Positions 37,081 through 46,322 of a stretch of 64,000 bases of DNA are shown piece after piece (position 1 is the first letter of the stretch; each line of letters begins with the position of its first letter). This DNA comes from Microbacterium sp. Leaf151 (lineage in GTDB: Bacteria > Actinomycetota > Actinomycetes > Actinomycetales > Microbacteriaceae): assembly GCF_001424225.1 (NCBI RefSeq), contig NZ_LMOR01000001.1:687427-751426 (forward strand), given 5' to 3'. The notes under the pieces were generated by a model that made no database searches, was not told the DNA's origin, and was given only the letters and a program-made list of their open reading frames with translations. The translations under genes and the position numbers were made by a program.

Positions 37081-37114
37081 CCGAATCGATTCGGCCACGA
37101 TCGAATCGATTCGG
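37081..37114. promoter_or_regulatory. twin LacI-family operators
   Basis: CCGAATCGATTCGG (37081-37094) is a perfect 14-bp palindrome. The same core CGAATCGATTCG recurs at 37102-37113, 20 bp downstream (centre to centre). A central CG dyad and this half-site style fit LacI-family operators. They lie between the divergent MFS and LacI starts and probably cover both promoters. Confidence 0.85.
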
Positions 37115-37146
37115 GGTTAGCCCACCTCCCCGGGTAGCATCGCCCC

Positions 37147-38190
37147 GTGAGCTCCCGTCGCGCGACCATCAACGACGTCGCCCGAGAGGCCGGCGTCTCG
37201 CCCTCGACCGCCTCCGTCGTCTTCAGCGGCAAGACGCCCACCTCCGAGGCGACCCGCGCCCGCGTGCTCGCGGCCGCCGAGAGCCTGGGCTACACCGGCC
37301 CCGACCCGCGTGCGGCATCGCTGCGGCGCGGGCGCTCCGGCATCGTCGGGGTCGTCTTCGACCAGCACCTCGGCACGGCCTTCCTCGACCCGGTCACCAC
37401 CCACATGATGGACGGCCTCGCCGACGGGGTCTCGCGGTTGGGAGCCGCGCTACTCCTGCTTCGCGACGACGGCGTGACGGTCAGCGAGCCCTCGCTGCAC
37501 ACGGCGCCCATCGACGCCGCCGTCCTCATCGGATGCAGTCCGCGCATGCGTGACTCGCTCGAGATCGTCCGTGGACGCGGCATCCCGGTCGTCGTGGTCG
37601 AGGGGGATGCGGGCGAGGGGATTCCCCGCGTGCTGCTGGATAACGCCGACGCGCAGCGCGCTGCAGCCTCGCACCTCGCCTCCCTCGGGCACAGCGACGT
37701 CGTGATCGTCACCCTCCCCGTCGATGCGGGCCGACGGCGCGGGTGGCTCGCCGACGATGCCGTCGTCGGGGTCGACGTGACCGCCGACCGTCTGCGGGGC
37801 GCGAGAGAAATCTTCCCCGACGCCCCCGCGCTCGCCGCGGCGACGAGCTCCATCGACGAGGGGGCGATCGCCGGTCGCACGATCTTCGCCGAGCGCCGTC
37901 CCACCGCCGTCATCGCACAGAGCGACCTGCTCGCGGCCGGCGTCATCCGGGCTGCGGAAGAAGCAGGACTCAGGGTTCCGCAGGACGTCAGCGTCACCGG
38001 TTTCGACGGCGTGGTCGTCGACGGGCTGGCCCCGCACGTCCTCACGACCCTCGTGCAGCCCGCCACCGCGAAGGGCCGCGCCGCGGGCGAGGCGGTGGCG
38101 GCGATGCTGGAAGACGCCACACCGTCGGGCCTCGACCTCGAGTGCACGTTCCGTGCCGGGACGACGACGGGACCGCCGCGTACCACATGA
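37147..38190 (+). CDS. LacI-family transcriptional regulator
   Basis: 347 aa with a GTG start. The N-terminal LacI HTH is TINDVAREAGVSPSTASVVFSGK (about 6-28), followed by the periplasmic-binding-protein-like effector domain. The last about 20 residues are ordinary. It likely represses itself and the divergent MFS gene through the twin operators. The effector may be the MFS substrate. Confidence 0.92.
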   Translation: MSSRRATINDVAREAGVSPSTASVVFSGKTPTSEATRARVLAAAESLGYTGPDPRAASLRRGRSGIVGVVFDQHLGTAFLDPVTTHMMDGLADGVSRLGAALLLLRDDGVTVSEPSLHTAPIDAAVLIGCSPRMRDSLEIVRGRGIPVVVVEGDAGEGIPRVLLDNADAQRAAASHLASLGHSDVVIVTLPVDAGRRRGWLADDAVVGVDVTADRLRGAREIFPDAPALAAATSSIDEGAIAGRTIFAERRPTAVIAQSDLLAAGVIRAAEEAGLRVPQDVSVTGFDGVVVDGLAPHVLTTLVQPATAKGRAAGEAVAAMLEDATPSGLDLECTFRAGTTTGPPRTT

Positions 38191-38200
38191 CATCCGTGGG

Positions 38201-38229
38201 TTCGTGAACTCTCATGCGCCGCATAGAAT
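38201..38229 (+). promoter_or_regulatory. likely promoter of the mrp operon
   Basis: TAGAAT at 38224-38229 is a good -10 box; TTCGTG at 38201-38206 is a moderate -35, with a 17-bp spacer. The predicted leader of about 50 nt ends in GAGGAGG (about 38272-38278), 8 nt before the mrpA TTG start. Confidence 0.5.
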
Positions 38230-38286
38230 AGGTCCGACACCCCGAGAGCCCGGGCACCCGCCCGTCGACCCCGAGGAGGCCCGCGC

Positions 38287-41214
38287 TTGTTGATCTTCCT
38301 TGGCGCGTTCGCGGCGCTCCCGCTGCTGCTGCCGTGGTTGGTCTCGCGCATCGGTCCCCGCGCGTTCTACGTGGCCGCGGTCCTTCCGGCCCTCGCCTTC
38401 GTGTACACCGTCGTGCTCGCCCCGGCGGTGTTCTCCGGGGACATTCCGTTCGAGGAATACCGCTGGATCCCGGCGATCGACGTCTCCCTCTCGATGCGGA
38501 TGGACGTGCTGGGCTGGCTGCTCACGCTCGTCGTCACCGGCGTCGGCGCCCTCGTCATGCTCTATTGCCGCTGGTATTTCCGTGGCAAGACCCAAGGCGT
38601 GGGGCAGTTCTCAGCCGTGCTGCTGGCCTTCGCCGGGGCCATGTACGGGCTCGTCCTGACCGACGACCTCGTCGTGCTCATCATGCTCTGGGAAGTCACG
38701 AGCGTGTTGTCGTACCTGCTGATCGGCTACTACCACGCCCGATCCGCCAGCCGGCGTGCCGCGCTCCAGGCGTTGCTGGTGACGACGCTCGGCGGGTTGG
38801 TCATGCTGATCGGCGTCGTGCTGGTGGTCGTGCAGGCGGGCACATCGAGTCTGTCGGCGATCCTCGCCGATCCGCCCACCGGCACCGTCGTCGACGTCGC
38901 CGTGCTACTGCTTCTCGTGGGCGCCCTGAGCAAGTCGGCCATCTTCCCCTTCCACTTCTGGCTCCCCGGCGCCATGGCGGCCCCCACCCCGGTCAGCGCG
39001 TACCTCCACGCCGCGGCAATGGTGAAGGCCGGCATCTACCTCGTGGCGCGCCTCGCCCCCGGCTTCGCCGAGACGCCCTTCTGGCGTCCCACGCTCATTG
39101 CGCTCGGCGTGTTCACCATGCTGCTGGGCGGATTCCAGGCTCTGCGCGAGCGCGACCTCAAACGCATCCTCGCCTTCGGCACCGTCAGCCAGCTCGGTTT
39201 CCTGACGGTCATGCTCGGCTACGGAACGCGGGATGCCGCCCTCGCCGGTGTCGCGCTGCTGCTCAGCCACGCGTTGTTCAAGTCGTGCCTGTTCCTCATC
39301 GTCGGCGTCATCGACCGCCAGCTGAACACGCGTGACATCGGACAGCTCTCGGGCCTCGGTCGCCAGGCGCCGGTCATGGCCACGGCCTCGTTCATCGCGA
39401 TCGCCTCGATGGCCGGCGTCATCCCCACTCTCGGGTTCGTCGCGAAAGAGACGGCGCTCACGGCCCTGCTCCACGAGGCGGAGGCCGGCGCCGGGTGGGG
39501 CGTGGTCGCCCTGGTGGGCGTCGTGCTGGGCTCCGCCCTCACGGCGGCGTACGGCATCCGATTCCTCTGGGGCGCCTACTGGACGAAGCGCGACGTGAAG
39601 GCGACCGACTGGCCGGATCCCCCGATCGGCTTCCTCTCAGCGCCGGTCCTGCTCGCGGCCGCATCGCTCGCTCTGGGCTTTCTCGCCCCGGTCGTCGACC
39701 ACTGGCTCGCGCCCTACGCCGACGGACTGCCTGAGGCCACCCCGGGTGTTCCGGCACCCGAGTACCCGTACCATCTGGCGCTCTGGCACGGCCTGGAGCC
39801 CGCGCTCTTCATCTCGCTCGGGACGCTGGCTCTCGGCGCGGGCGTGTTCCGGGTGGTGCGCAAGACGCAGCTGCACACGCGTCCGCGCGTGCTGCCCTTC
39901 ACCGCGAACGACGTCTACAACCTCGCGCTGCGCTCCATCGACCACTCCTCCGAGTGGGTCACGGCGCGATTCCAGCGAGGTTCGCTGCCGTTCTACGTCG
40001 GCACGATCTTCATCGTGCTGGTCGTCGCCGAGGGCACGGCGCTCCTGGCCTCGCGCGATTGGCGTGCGCAGCTCGACGCGTGGCAGTCTCCCGCGCAGCT
40101 GCTCGCCGCCCCCCTGATGATCGCGGCGGGAATCCTCGCGGTGCTCGCCCGCAAGCGCTTCACGGGCGTCGCCCTCGTGTCGGTCACGGGCCTGGGGCTC
40201 GTCGTGCTGTTCGCCACGAGCGGCGCGCCCGATCTCGCCCTCACCCAGGTGCTGATCGAGACCGTCACCCTCGTCGTGTTCGCCCTCGTGCTGCGGCGCC
40301 TGCCCGCGCGCATGGGCGAGCAGAACGCCTCCGTCGCCCCCATCGCCCGTGCCGTGCTCGGCGTCGGCGTCGGACTCACGATGGCGCTCGTCGCGATCGT
40401 CGCGACGGGCGCCCGTCAGGACGTCCCGGTGTCGATGGAGTGGCCCCCGCTGTCGTACGAGATCGGGCACGGCCGCAACGTCGTCAACGTCGCGCTGGTC
40501 GACCTGCGCGGCTGGGACACGATGGGGGAGCTGTCGGTTCTCGTGCTCGCGGCCACGGGCGTGGCATCCCTCGTCTTCATCACCGACCGCAGCGACAACC
40601 TCGCCCGCCGGTCCGGTACCGCCCGCAGTCGAACCGGCATCGGGCGCCGTCGTCCCCTCATCGAGACCGACAGCGGTGTGCGGGCGCGGCGTCGGGGTGA
40701 AGCCGACGCCCCGCGCGCCTGGCTGATCTCGGGGTCGAAGGTGCAACCCGAGAACCGCTCGATCCTGCTCGAGATCATCGTGCGGGTGCTGTTCCACTCG
40801 ATCATGATCGTGTCGCTGTACCTCCTGTTCGCCGGTCACAACCTTCCGGGTGGAGGCTTCGCCGGCGGCCTGGTCGCCGGGATGGGGCTCGTCATGCGGT
40901 ACATCGCCGGAGGGCGCTGGGAGCTCGGCGCCGCTGCTCCCACCGACGCCGGTCGTCTGCTGGGGGCCGGCATGGCGATCGCCGTGCTCTGCGCCCTGCT
41001 GCCGATGGTGTTCGGATTCGCGCCGCTGCAGAGCTTCACGTTCGAAGGCGATCTCCCCCTCATCGGGCACTGGGAGTTCGTCACCAGCACGATCTTCGAC
41101 GTGGGTGTGTATCTCGTGGTGATCGGTCTCGTCCTCGACGTGCTCCGGAGCCTCGGAGCCGAGGTCGATCGACAGTCGCAGCATCCCGAAGATGCGGAGA
41201 TGGCCCCCTCATGA
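38287..41214 (+). CDS. mrpA: Na+/H+ antiporter subunit A (MrpA/MnhA, with fused MnhB region)
   Basis: 975 aa. The MrpA core (complex-I NuoL/M-like, about 16 or more helices) includes KSAIFPFHFWLPGAMAAPTPVSAYLHAA. A DUF4040-like region (about 610-700) is followed by an MnhB-type C-terminus (SIMIVSLYLLFAGHNLPGGGFAGGL), so A and B are one chain. TTG start at 38287 with GAGGAGG upstream. The complex exchanges cytoplasmic Na+ for H+ in alkali and salt stress. First gene of a six-gene operon. Confidence 0.95.
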   Translation: MLIFLGAFAALPLLLPWLVSRIGPRAFYVAAVLPALAFVYTVVLAPAVFSGDIPFEEYRWIPAIDVSLSMRMDVLGWLLTLVVTGVGALVMLYCRWYFRGKTQGVGQFSAVLLAFAGAMYGLVLTDDLVVLIMLWEVTSVLSYLLIGYYHARSASRRAALQALLVTTLGGLVMLIGVVLVVVQAGTSSLSAILADPPTGTVVDVAVLLLLVGALSKSAIFPFHFWLPGAMAAPTPVSAYLHAAAMVKAGIYLVARLAPGFAETPFWRPTLIALGVFTMLLGGFQALRERDLKRILAFGTVSQLGFLTVMLGYGTRDAALAGVALLLSHALFKSCLFLIVGVIDRQLNTRDIGQLSGLGRQAPVMATASFIAIASMAGVIPTLGFVAKETALTALLHEAEAGAGWGVVALVGVVLGSALTAAYGIRFLWGAYWTKRDVKATDWPDPPIGFLSAPVLLAAASLALGFLAPVVDHWLAPYADGLPEATPGVPAPEYPYHLALWHGLEPALFISLGTLALGAGVFRVVRKTQLHTRPRVLPFTANDVYNLALRSIDHSSEWVTARFQRGSLPFYVGTIFIVLVVAEGTALLASRDWRAQLDAWQSPAQLLAAPLMIAAGILAVLARKRFTGVALVSVTGLGLVVLFATSGAPDLALTQVLIETVTLVVFALVLRRLPARMGEQNASVAPIARAVLGVGVGLTMALVAIVATGARQDVPVSMEWPPLSYEIGHGRNVVNVALVDLRGWDTMGELSVLVLAATGVASLVFITDRSDNLARRSGTARSRTGIGRRRPLIETDSGVRARRRGEADAPRAWLISGSKVQPENRSILLEIIVRVLFHSIMIVSLYLLFAGHNLPGGGFAGGLVAGMGLVMRYIAGGRWELGAAAPTDAGRLLGAGMAIAVLCALLPMVFGFAPLQSFTFEGDLPLIGHWEFVTSTIFDVGVYLVVIGLVLDVLRSLGAEVDRQSQHPEDAEMAPS

Positions 41215-41792
41215 CCATCTCCCTCGTCCTCGTCATCGTCATGGCCGCGCTCTTCGCGTGCGGCGTCTACGCGATGCTCGAACGCAGCCTCACCCGCGTG
41301 CTGATCGGCTTCCTGCTGCTGGGCAACGCGGCCAACCTGCTGCTGCTGATCATGATGGGAGCGCCCGGTCGCGCTCCGTTCTACGACGATGGCGCGACGG
41401 ATGTGTCCGAGATGTCCGATGCACTCCCGCAGGCGCTCATGCTGACCGCGATCGTCATCACCTTCGCCATCTCCGCCTTCCTGCTCGCCCTCATCTACCG
41501 GTCCTGGCAACTCGGCCAGGCCGACACCGTCGTCGACGACGCCGACGACGTCGCCCTGCGCACGCGTACCTCGGCCGAGGCCGAGGACGCGATGGACGAG
41601 GAGTCCCGCTCCGACGATGACGACGTCACGACGGACTTCGTCGGCGACGTGGCCTCGCCCATCCGCGTGCTGCACCAGGGCGACCTGTCATCGCTCGTCG
41701 ACGACGCCCCAGTCGACCGCGTGGCCGTGCGGCGCGACGGGGAGCGCGCGCAGGACGACACCCGCGACCCACAGGACGGTGACCGCCCGTGA
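41211..41792 (+). CDS. mrpC: Na+/H+ antiporter subunit C (MrpC/MnhC)
   Basis: 193 aa. NuoK-like, three helices (about 1-105, e.g. VLIGFLLLGNAANLLLLIMMG and ALMLTAIVITFAISAFLLAL), with an unusually long acidic cytosolic tail of about 80 residues. It overlaps mrpA and mrpD by 4 bp each. Confidence 0.93.
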   Translation: MTISLVLVIVMAALFACGVYAMLERSLTRVLIGFLLLGNAANLLLLIMMGAPGRAPFYDDGATDVSEMSDALPQALMLTAIVITFAISAFLLALIYRSWQLGQADTVVDDADDVALRTRTSAEAEDAMDEESRSDDDDVTTDFVGDVASPIRVLHQGDLSSLVDDAPVDRVAVRRDGERAQDDTRDPQDGDRP

Positions 41793-43345
41793 GCGCGCTC
41801 GTACCCCTGCTCGTCGGCATCCCCCTCATCGGCGCCGCGATCAACCTCATCTTCGGCCGGCGCAAGAAGACGCAGATCGTGGTGTCGGTCGCGGCCCTGA
41901 CGACCGTGCTCGTACTGGGGGCGGTGCTGCTGGTCACCGTCGACACGAGCGGCCCGATCGCCGTGGCCATCGCCGCCTGGCCGGTTCCGCTGGGCATCGT
42001 GCTTTACGTCGACGTGCTCGCCGCGCTGCTGGTGGTCGTCACGAGCATCGTGCTGCTCGCGGTCCTGCTCTTCTCCATCGGCCAGGGAGCCGCCGACAAC
42101 GACGCCGACACCCCGGTGTCGATCTTCTACCCGGCTTACCTCATCCTGGGCGCGGGAATCTTCAACGCCTTCATCGCGGGCGACCTGTTCAACCTCTACG
42201 TGGGGTTCGAGATCCTCCTGGTCGCCTCGTACGTGCTCATCACGCTGGGCGGGACCGAATCGCGTATCCGCACCGGTGTCGTCTACATCGTCGTGTCGCT
42301 GGTGTCGTCGATCCTCTTCCTCGCGGCGATCGCGATGGTCTACGGAGCTCTCGGCACCGTCAACATGGTGCAGATCAGCGAGCGCATGGCGCTACTGCCC
42401 CAGGACACGCAGACGATCTTGCACCTGATGCTTCTGCTGGCCTTCGCGATCAAGGCGGCGGTGTTCCCGCTGTCGTTCTGGCTGCCCGACTCGTATCCCA
42501 CCGCGCCAGCCCCGGTCACGGCGGTGTTCGCGGGCCTGCTCACCAAGGTCGGCGTCTACGCGATCATCCGCACCGAGACGCAACTGTTCGTCGCGAACGA
42601 CCTCAACTTCCTGCTGTTGATGGTCGCGCTCGCGACGATGATCGTGGGCGTGCTCGGGGCGGTGGCGCAGGCCGAGCTCAAACGCATCCTGTCGTTCACC
42701 CTGATCAGCCACATCGGATACATGATCTTCGGCCTGGCGATCAACACGCCGTTGGCGATCGGCGCGACGATCTACTACATCGTCCACCACATCATCGTGC
42801 AGACGACGCTGTTCCTCGCCGTGGGGCTGATCGAGCGCAAGGCGGGAAGCACCTCCATCCTGAAGGTCAAGGGGCTCATGCGCGGGGCACCCCTGATGGC
42901 CGTGCTCTACTTCATCCCGGCCATCAACCTGGGTGGTCTCCCGCCGTTCTCGGGCTTCATCGGAAAGTACGCGCTGTTCGACGCCGCGGCCCAGGTGGGC
43001 ACGCCCGTCATGATGGTCCTCATCGTCGGCGGTATCGTCACCTCGATCCTCACCCTGTACGCCCTCATGCGGGCATGGAACCTGTCGTTCTGGCGCGAAG
43101 ACGACGACTCGTCCGAGACGAGCGAGCGCATCGCGTATCTCGGCAACGCTCCGGCGGCGTCCGTGTCGACCGAGCGACGCACGATCCCCCGGATCATGAC
43201 GTTCGCCACGGCCGGAATGGTGGCGGTCACGATCTCCCTCACCGTCTTCGCGGGCCCGTTGCTCGACGTGTGCCTGCGCGCGGGGGAGCGTGTCGCCGAG
43301 GGCGTGACCCTGGTGCAGCTCGAAGAACAGGTGGGGCAGCGATGA
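41789..43345 (+). CDS. mrpD: Na+/H+ antiporter subunit D (MrpD/MnhD)
   Basis: 518 aa, about 14 helices, of the NuoL/M/N family. The proton-path motifs are present (FAIKAAVFPLSFWLPDSYPTAP; AQAELKRILSFTLISHIGYM). It translocates H+ with MrpA. GTG start with the 4-bp overlap to mrpC, and 4-bp overlap to mrpE. Confidence 0.95.
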   Translation: MSALVPLLVGIPLIGAAINLIFGRRKKTQIVVSVAALTTVLVLGAVLLVTVDTSGPIAVAIAAWPVPLGIVLYVDVLAALLVVVTSIVLLAVLLFSIGQGAADNDADTPVSIFYPAYLILGAGIFNAFIAGDLFNLYVGFEILLVASYVLITLGGTESRIRTGVVYIVVSLVSSILFLAAIAMVYGALGTVNMVQISERMALLPQDTQTILHLMLLLAFAIKAAVFPLSFWLPDSYPTAPAPVTAVFAGLLTKVGVYAIIRTETQLFVANDLNFLLLMVALATMIVGVLGAVAQAELKRILSFTLISHIGYMIFGLAINTPLAIGATIYYIVHHIIVQTTLFLAVGLIERKAGSTSILKVKGLMRGAPLMAVLYFIPAINLGGLPPFSGFIGKYALFDAAAQVGTPVMMVLIVGGIVTSILTLYALMRAWNLSFWREDDDSSETSERIAYLGNAPAASVSTERRTIPRIMTFATAGMVAVTISLTVFAGPLLDVCLRAGERVAEGVTLVQLEEQVGQR

Positions 43346-43950
43346 GCCCGTCCGCGCGGTCGCAGAGATCGCTCTTCCTGCACCAGCTGCCGCTGCTGCT
43401 GTGGCTGATCGCGCTCTGGATGCTGCTGTGGGGCCAGCTGACGTGGTTGGGCCTGATCACCGGCATCGTCATGGCGATCTTCGTCACGCGCGTGTTCCGT
43501 CTGCCGCCGGTGGAGCTGTCGGGCCGCATCAACCTCTGGTACGGCCTGCTGTTCGTCATCACCTTCCTCGGTGCCGTCATCAAGGGCTCGCTCATCGTGG
43601 CGTGGCAGGTGCTCGATGTGCGCCGGCAGCCGGGTGCGGCCATCATCGCCGTGCCGCTCCGGGTCGCCGACGACGTGATCATGGCCCACACCGCGGTCAC
43701 GGCATCGCTCATCCCGGGGTCGCTCATCGTCGACGTCGACCGCGAGAACCGCACCCTGTACCTGCACACGATCGGCGTGCGAAGCGACGAGGATGCCGAG
43801 CACCAGCGCCGCGTCGTGCTGCGGTGGGAGGCGCGCATCACGAGGGCGGTGGGGTCGAAAGAGGAGCTGCGCGACCTGCGCGCGCGCATCGCCGACAGCT
43901 CGGTCCACCGGACCGCCGGCTCTCCCGAGAAGCGGAGGACCGCCCCGTGA
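43342..43950 (+). CDS. mrpE: Na+/H+ antiporter subunit E (MrpE/MnhE)
   Basis: 202 aa. Two or three N-terminal helices are followed by the typical cytosolic PGAAIIAVPLRVADDVIMAH and the TASLIPGSLIVDVD motif. It is needed for assembly of the complex. 4-bp overlap with mrpD and mrpF. The frame is open further upstream but that part is a shadow of mrpD. Confidence 0.93.
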   Translation: MSPSARSQRSLFLHQLPLLLWLIALWMLLWGQLTWLGLITGIVMAIFVTRVFRLPPVELSGRINLWYGLLFVITFLGAVIKGSLIVAWQVLDVRRQPGAAIIAVPLRVADDVIMAHTAVTASLIPGSLIVDVDRENRTLYLHTIGVRSDEDAEHQRRVVLRWEARITRAVGSKEELRDLRARIADSSVHRTAGSPEKRRTAP

Positions 43951-44216
43951 ACACCGTGCTCGTCGCCGTCATCCTCGTCGTGTTCGCCGCCGCGGCCCTG
44001 CTCGCGCTGATCCGCCTCGTCATCGGGCCCTCGATCCTCGACCGCGCGGTCGCCGCCGACGTGCTGCTGACCGAGGTGGTCTGCATCCTCGGAGCCGACA
44101 TGGTGATCAATCACCACACGCGGTCCCTGCCCGCGATGCTCGTCATCGCCGCGATCGGCGTGTTCGGCTCGATCGCCGTGGCCAGATTCGTCGCACGGAA
44201 GGAGAATCCCCGATGA
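43947..44216 (+). CDS. mrpF: Na+/H+ antiporter subunit F (MrpF/MnhF)
   Basis: 89 aa, three helices, with the family motif RLVIGPSILDRAVAADVLLT. GTG start at 43947 by 4-bp overlap with mrpE. It ends 4 bp inside mrpG. Confidence 0.94.
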   Translation: MNTVLVAVILVVFAAAALLALIRLVIGPSILDRAVAADVLLTEVVCILGADMVINHHTRSLPAMLVIAAIGVFGSIAVARFVARKENPR

Positions 44217-44593
44217 CCATCGAGGCTGTTCTCGACACCGTGGCGCTCGTCCTCGTGCTGCTGGGTGCCGTGCTGTGCCTGACCGCGACCATCGGCCTGC
44301 TGCGCTGGCGCGACGTGCCCACGCGCCTGCACGCCGCGACGAAGCCGCAGGTGCTCGGCGTGCTGCTCATCGTCATCGCCGTCGAGCTCGCGCTGCGGTC
44401 GTGGGAGGCGCTGGCCTTCGGCATCCCGATCGTGCTCATCCAGTTCGCGACCGCGCCGCTGGCCGCGCACATGGTGGGACGCGCGGCGTACCGCAACCGG
44501 ACGACCGACGAGGCGAACCTCTACGTCGACGAGCTGCAGCACCGCACCGAGCAGCCGGGGTCGACCGGCGCCGAGACGCGCCCGGAGAACTAG
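44213..44593 (+). CDS. mrpG: Na+/H+ antiporter subunit G (MrpG/MnhG)
   Basis: 126 aa. Three helices with the family pattern GLLRWRDVPTRLHAATKPQVLG, and a hydrophilic tail of about 25 residues. Last gene of the operon; its stop is 1 bp from the convergent SRPBCC gene's stop, so termination must be shared or lie inside that gene. Confidence 0.94.
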   Translation: MTIEAVLDTVALVLVLLGAVLCLTATIGLLRWRDVPTRLHAATKPQVLGVLLIVIAVELALRSWEALAFGIPIVLIQFATAPLAAHMVGRAAYRNRTTDEANLYVDELQHRTEQPGSTGAETRPEN

Positions 44594-44594
44594 G

Positions 44595-45137
44595 TCAGGT
44601 CGCCGATTCGCGCACGTCTCGGCGGGCCTGCGGTGACGGCGTGCCCTCCGGTGGATCGGGTGTCTCGGTGCGGTGATCGAGTTCGCGCGCTTCGCGCTCC
44701 GCACGGCGGCCCTCGGCGAGGAACGCCAAGCGGTTCAGGCATTCGTGGTTGCGCATCGTCAGCATCGGCTTCCACAGCAGCGACGGGAGAATCGATGCCG
44801 CGCCCGACACGGGCTCCTCGATGATCGTGACCGCGGTGCCCGACGGATGCGGACGCGCGTCGATACGGATGACACCCCGGCCCACGATGCCGGCCTCCGG
44901 GCGCAGCCGTAGCCGGCGGGGAGGATCCCATTCGACGATCTCGGTCTCATCATGGATCATGACCGGCCAGACGCCGAGCGAGTGGTGGATGCGGGAGCCC
45001 TCCCGCGGCCAGTGTTCGTCGACGTCGCGCATGCGCGCGGCCCCCACGACCCACACGGGGTAGAGCCACCCGTCCGAGAGCACCGCGAACAGGTCGTCGG
45101 GGGTGCAGTGCATCAGTCGCGTGTTGCGGGCGGCCAT
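44595..45137 (-). CDS. SRPBCC (START-like) domain protein
   Basis: 180 aa. An SRPBCC helix-grip domain (about 1-150) has the N-terminal ARNTRLMHCTPDDLFAVLSDG, as in polyketide cyclase/dehydrase-type proteins, and the fold's long C-terminal helix (LLWKPMLTMRNHECLNRLAFLAEG). A charged tail follows. The ligand is unknown. ATG 45137 is used since the upstream sequence belongs to the repeat-rich gap. Confidence 0.85.
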   Translation of the reverse strand: MAARNTRLMHCTPDDLFAVLSDGWLYPVWVVGAARMRDVDEHWPREGSRIHHSLGVWPVMIHDETEIVEWDPPRRLRLRPEAGIVGRGVIRIDARPHPSGTAVTIIEEPVSGAASILPSLLWKPMLTMRNHECLNRLAFLAEGRRAEREARELDHRTETPDPPEGTPSPQARRDVRESAT

Positions 45138-45583
45138 GGCATCCTCCGGTCGGCGTGCTTCGACTGTAGGGCGGATGCCGCGGGGTCGGCAGGACTTGAC
45201 GTGGGCTCGGGTGGGCGTGGGGTGGGGTCGTGTCGACGGAGCGCGAGCGTGCGCCGGATCCTGCGACGCAGGCTCCGTGGTCTGCGCAAGCTCAGTGGCA
45301 TCCGGGACCAGGCGACTGATCTTGCGCGAATCGCTGAGTGTGCGCTGCCGCCGAGTCGCGCGGGCGCGGGTTCTCGACGGGCTCGACGACCAGGCGACAC
45401 GGGCCGTGACGAACGGAGGGGGAGGGAGGAGGGGAGGGGGATGCCGCGAGAGCGGTCCTGCGCAGGTCCCTGGCCCTCCGCCCGTCACGGCTGCTGGCTG
45501 CGTCGAGCGAGACCGAGCGGGGATGCCGCGAGAGCGGTCCTCCGCTCATCCCTGGCCCTCCGCCCGTCACGCGGGCACGACGG
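45138..45583. other. 446-bp intergenic region with repeats, no gene seen
   Basis: It lies between the SRPBCC and ABC genes, both on the minus strand. It contains a diverged copy of an intergenic repeat (45369-45394, GGTTCTCGACGGGCTCGACG) and the ~50-bp direct repeat described separately. Purine-rich runs (45412-45440) link them. No promoter could be placed with confidence. Confidence 0.55.
45438..45571. repeat. 50-bp direct repeat, two copies 82 bp apart
   Basis: GGGATGCCGCGAGAGCGGTC at 45438-45457 and at 45520-45539, with the match continuing through TCCCTGGCCCTCCGCCCGTC to about 45489 and 45571. About 43 of 50 positions match. Only two copies are present, so it is not a CRISPR array. Confidence 0.85.
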
Positions 45584-46291
45584 TCACCCGCGGGTGATGT
45601 CGGTGACGACGCCCTTCGCGAGGCGGAGGCGACGGCGGGCCCGCTGGGCGACGGCGGAGTCGTGCGTCACGACGATGAGCGTCAGACCCTCGGCGTTCAG
45701 CGCCTGCAGCACGTCGAGGATCTCGTCGCGCATGCTCTCGTCGAGGTTGCCGGTCGGTTCGTCGGCGAGCAGCACCCGGGGCTGCTTCGCCACCGCGCGG
45801 GCGATCGCGACGCGCTGCTGCTGGCCACCCGAGAGCTCACCCGGGCGATGGTCGGCCCGGTCCTGCAACCCGACGCGTTCGAGTGCCTCGGCCACCCGCC
45901 GTCGCCGCTCCGCGCGATCGAGGCCGAGGGGCTCCAGCCCCATGTCGACGTTCTCGGCGGCGGTGAGGGTCGGGATGAGGTTGAAGCCCTGGAAGACGAA
46001 GCCGATGTCCTGCGCCCTCACCCGCCCGAGCTCAGCGTTCGAGGCGGCCGCGATGTCGACGTCGCCGAGCGTCACGGATCCGCTCGTGGGGCGGTCGAGG
46101 GCGCCGAGCATCTGCAGCAGCGTGGACTTGCCGCCGCCGGTCGGGCCCTGGACGGTGACGAAGTCGCCCGCGGCGATGTCGAGGTCGACGCCGGCCAGGG
46201 CCTGGACGGTGCGGTCGCGCTGGCGGTAGGTGCGGGTCACGCCGCGCAGGCTGTAGGCGGTCGTGGTGAGGGCGGGGGCGGTGAGGGTCAT
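45584..46291 (-). CDS. ABC transporter ATP-binding protein (MacB/LolD type)
   Basis: 235 aa. Walker A GPTGGGKST, signature LSGGQQQRVAIARA and Walker B VLLADEPTGNLD are all present. It belongs to the MacB/LolD/FtsE-type branch and pairs with the FtsX-like permease encoded just upstream on the same strand. Start ATG 46291 has GAAGGAG upstream. Export of a lipoprotein or peptide is likely; the substrate is unknown. The first 12 bp beyond its start overlap no gene. Confidence 0.95.
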   Translation of the reverse strand: MTLTAPALTTTAYSLRGVTRTYRQRDRTVQALAGVDLDIAAGDFVTVQGPTGGGKSTLLQMLGALDRPTSGSVTLGDVDIAAASNAELGRVRAQDIGFVFQGFNLIPTLTAAENVDMGLEPLGLDRAERRRRVAEALERVGLQDRADHRPGELSGGQQQRVAIARAVAKQPRVLLADEPTGNLDESMRDEILDVLQALNAEGLTLIVVTHDSAVAQRARRRLRLAKGVVTDITRG

Positions 46292-46322
46292 GATGTCTCC
46301 TTCGAAGGATGGGGGATGCCGC

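Noticed and set aside
45438-45571. Possible CRISPR array
   Set aside because: Only two repeat copies of a 50-bp unit with imperfect matching and no cas genes nearby.
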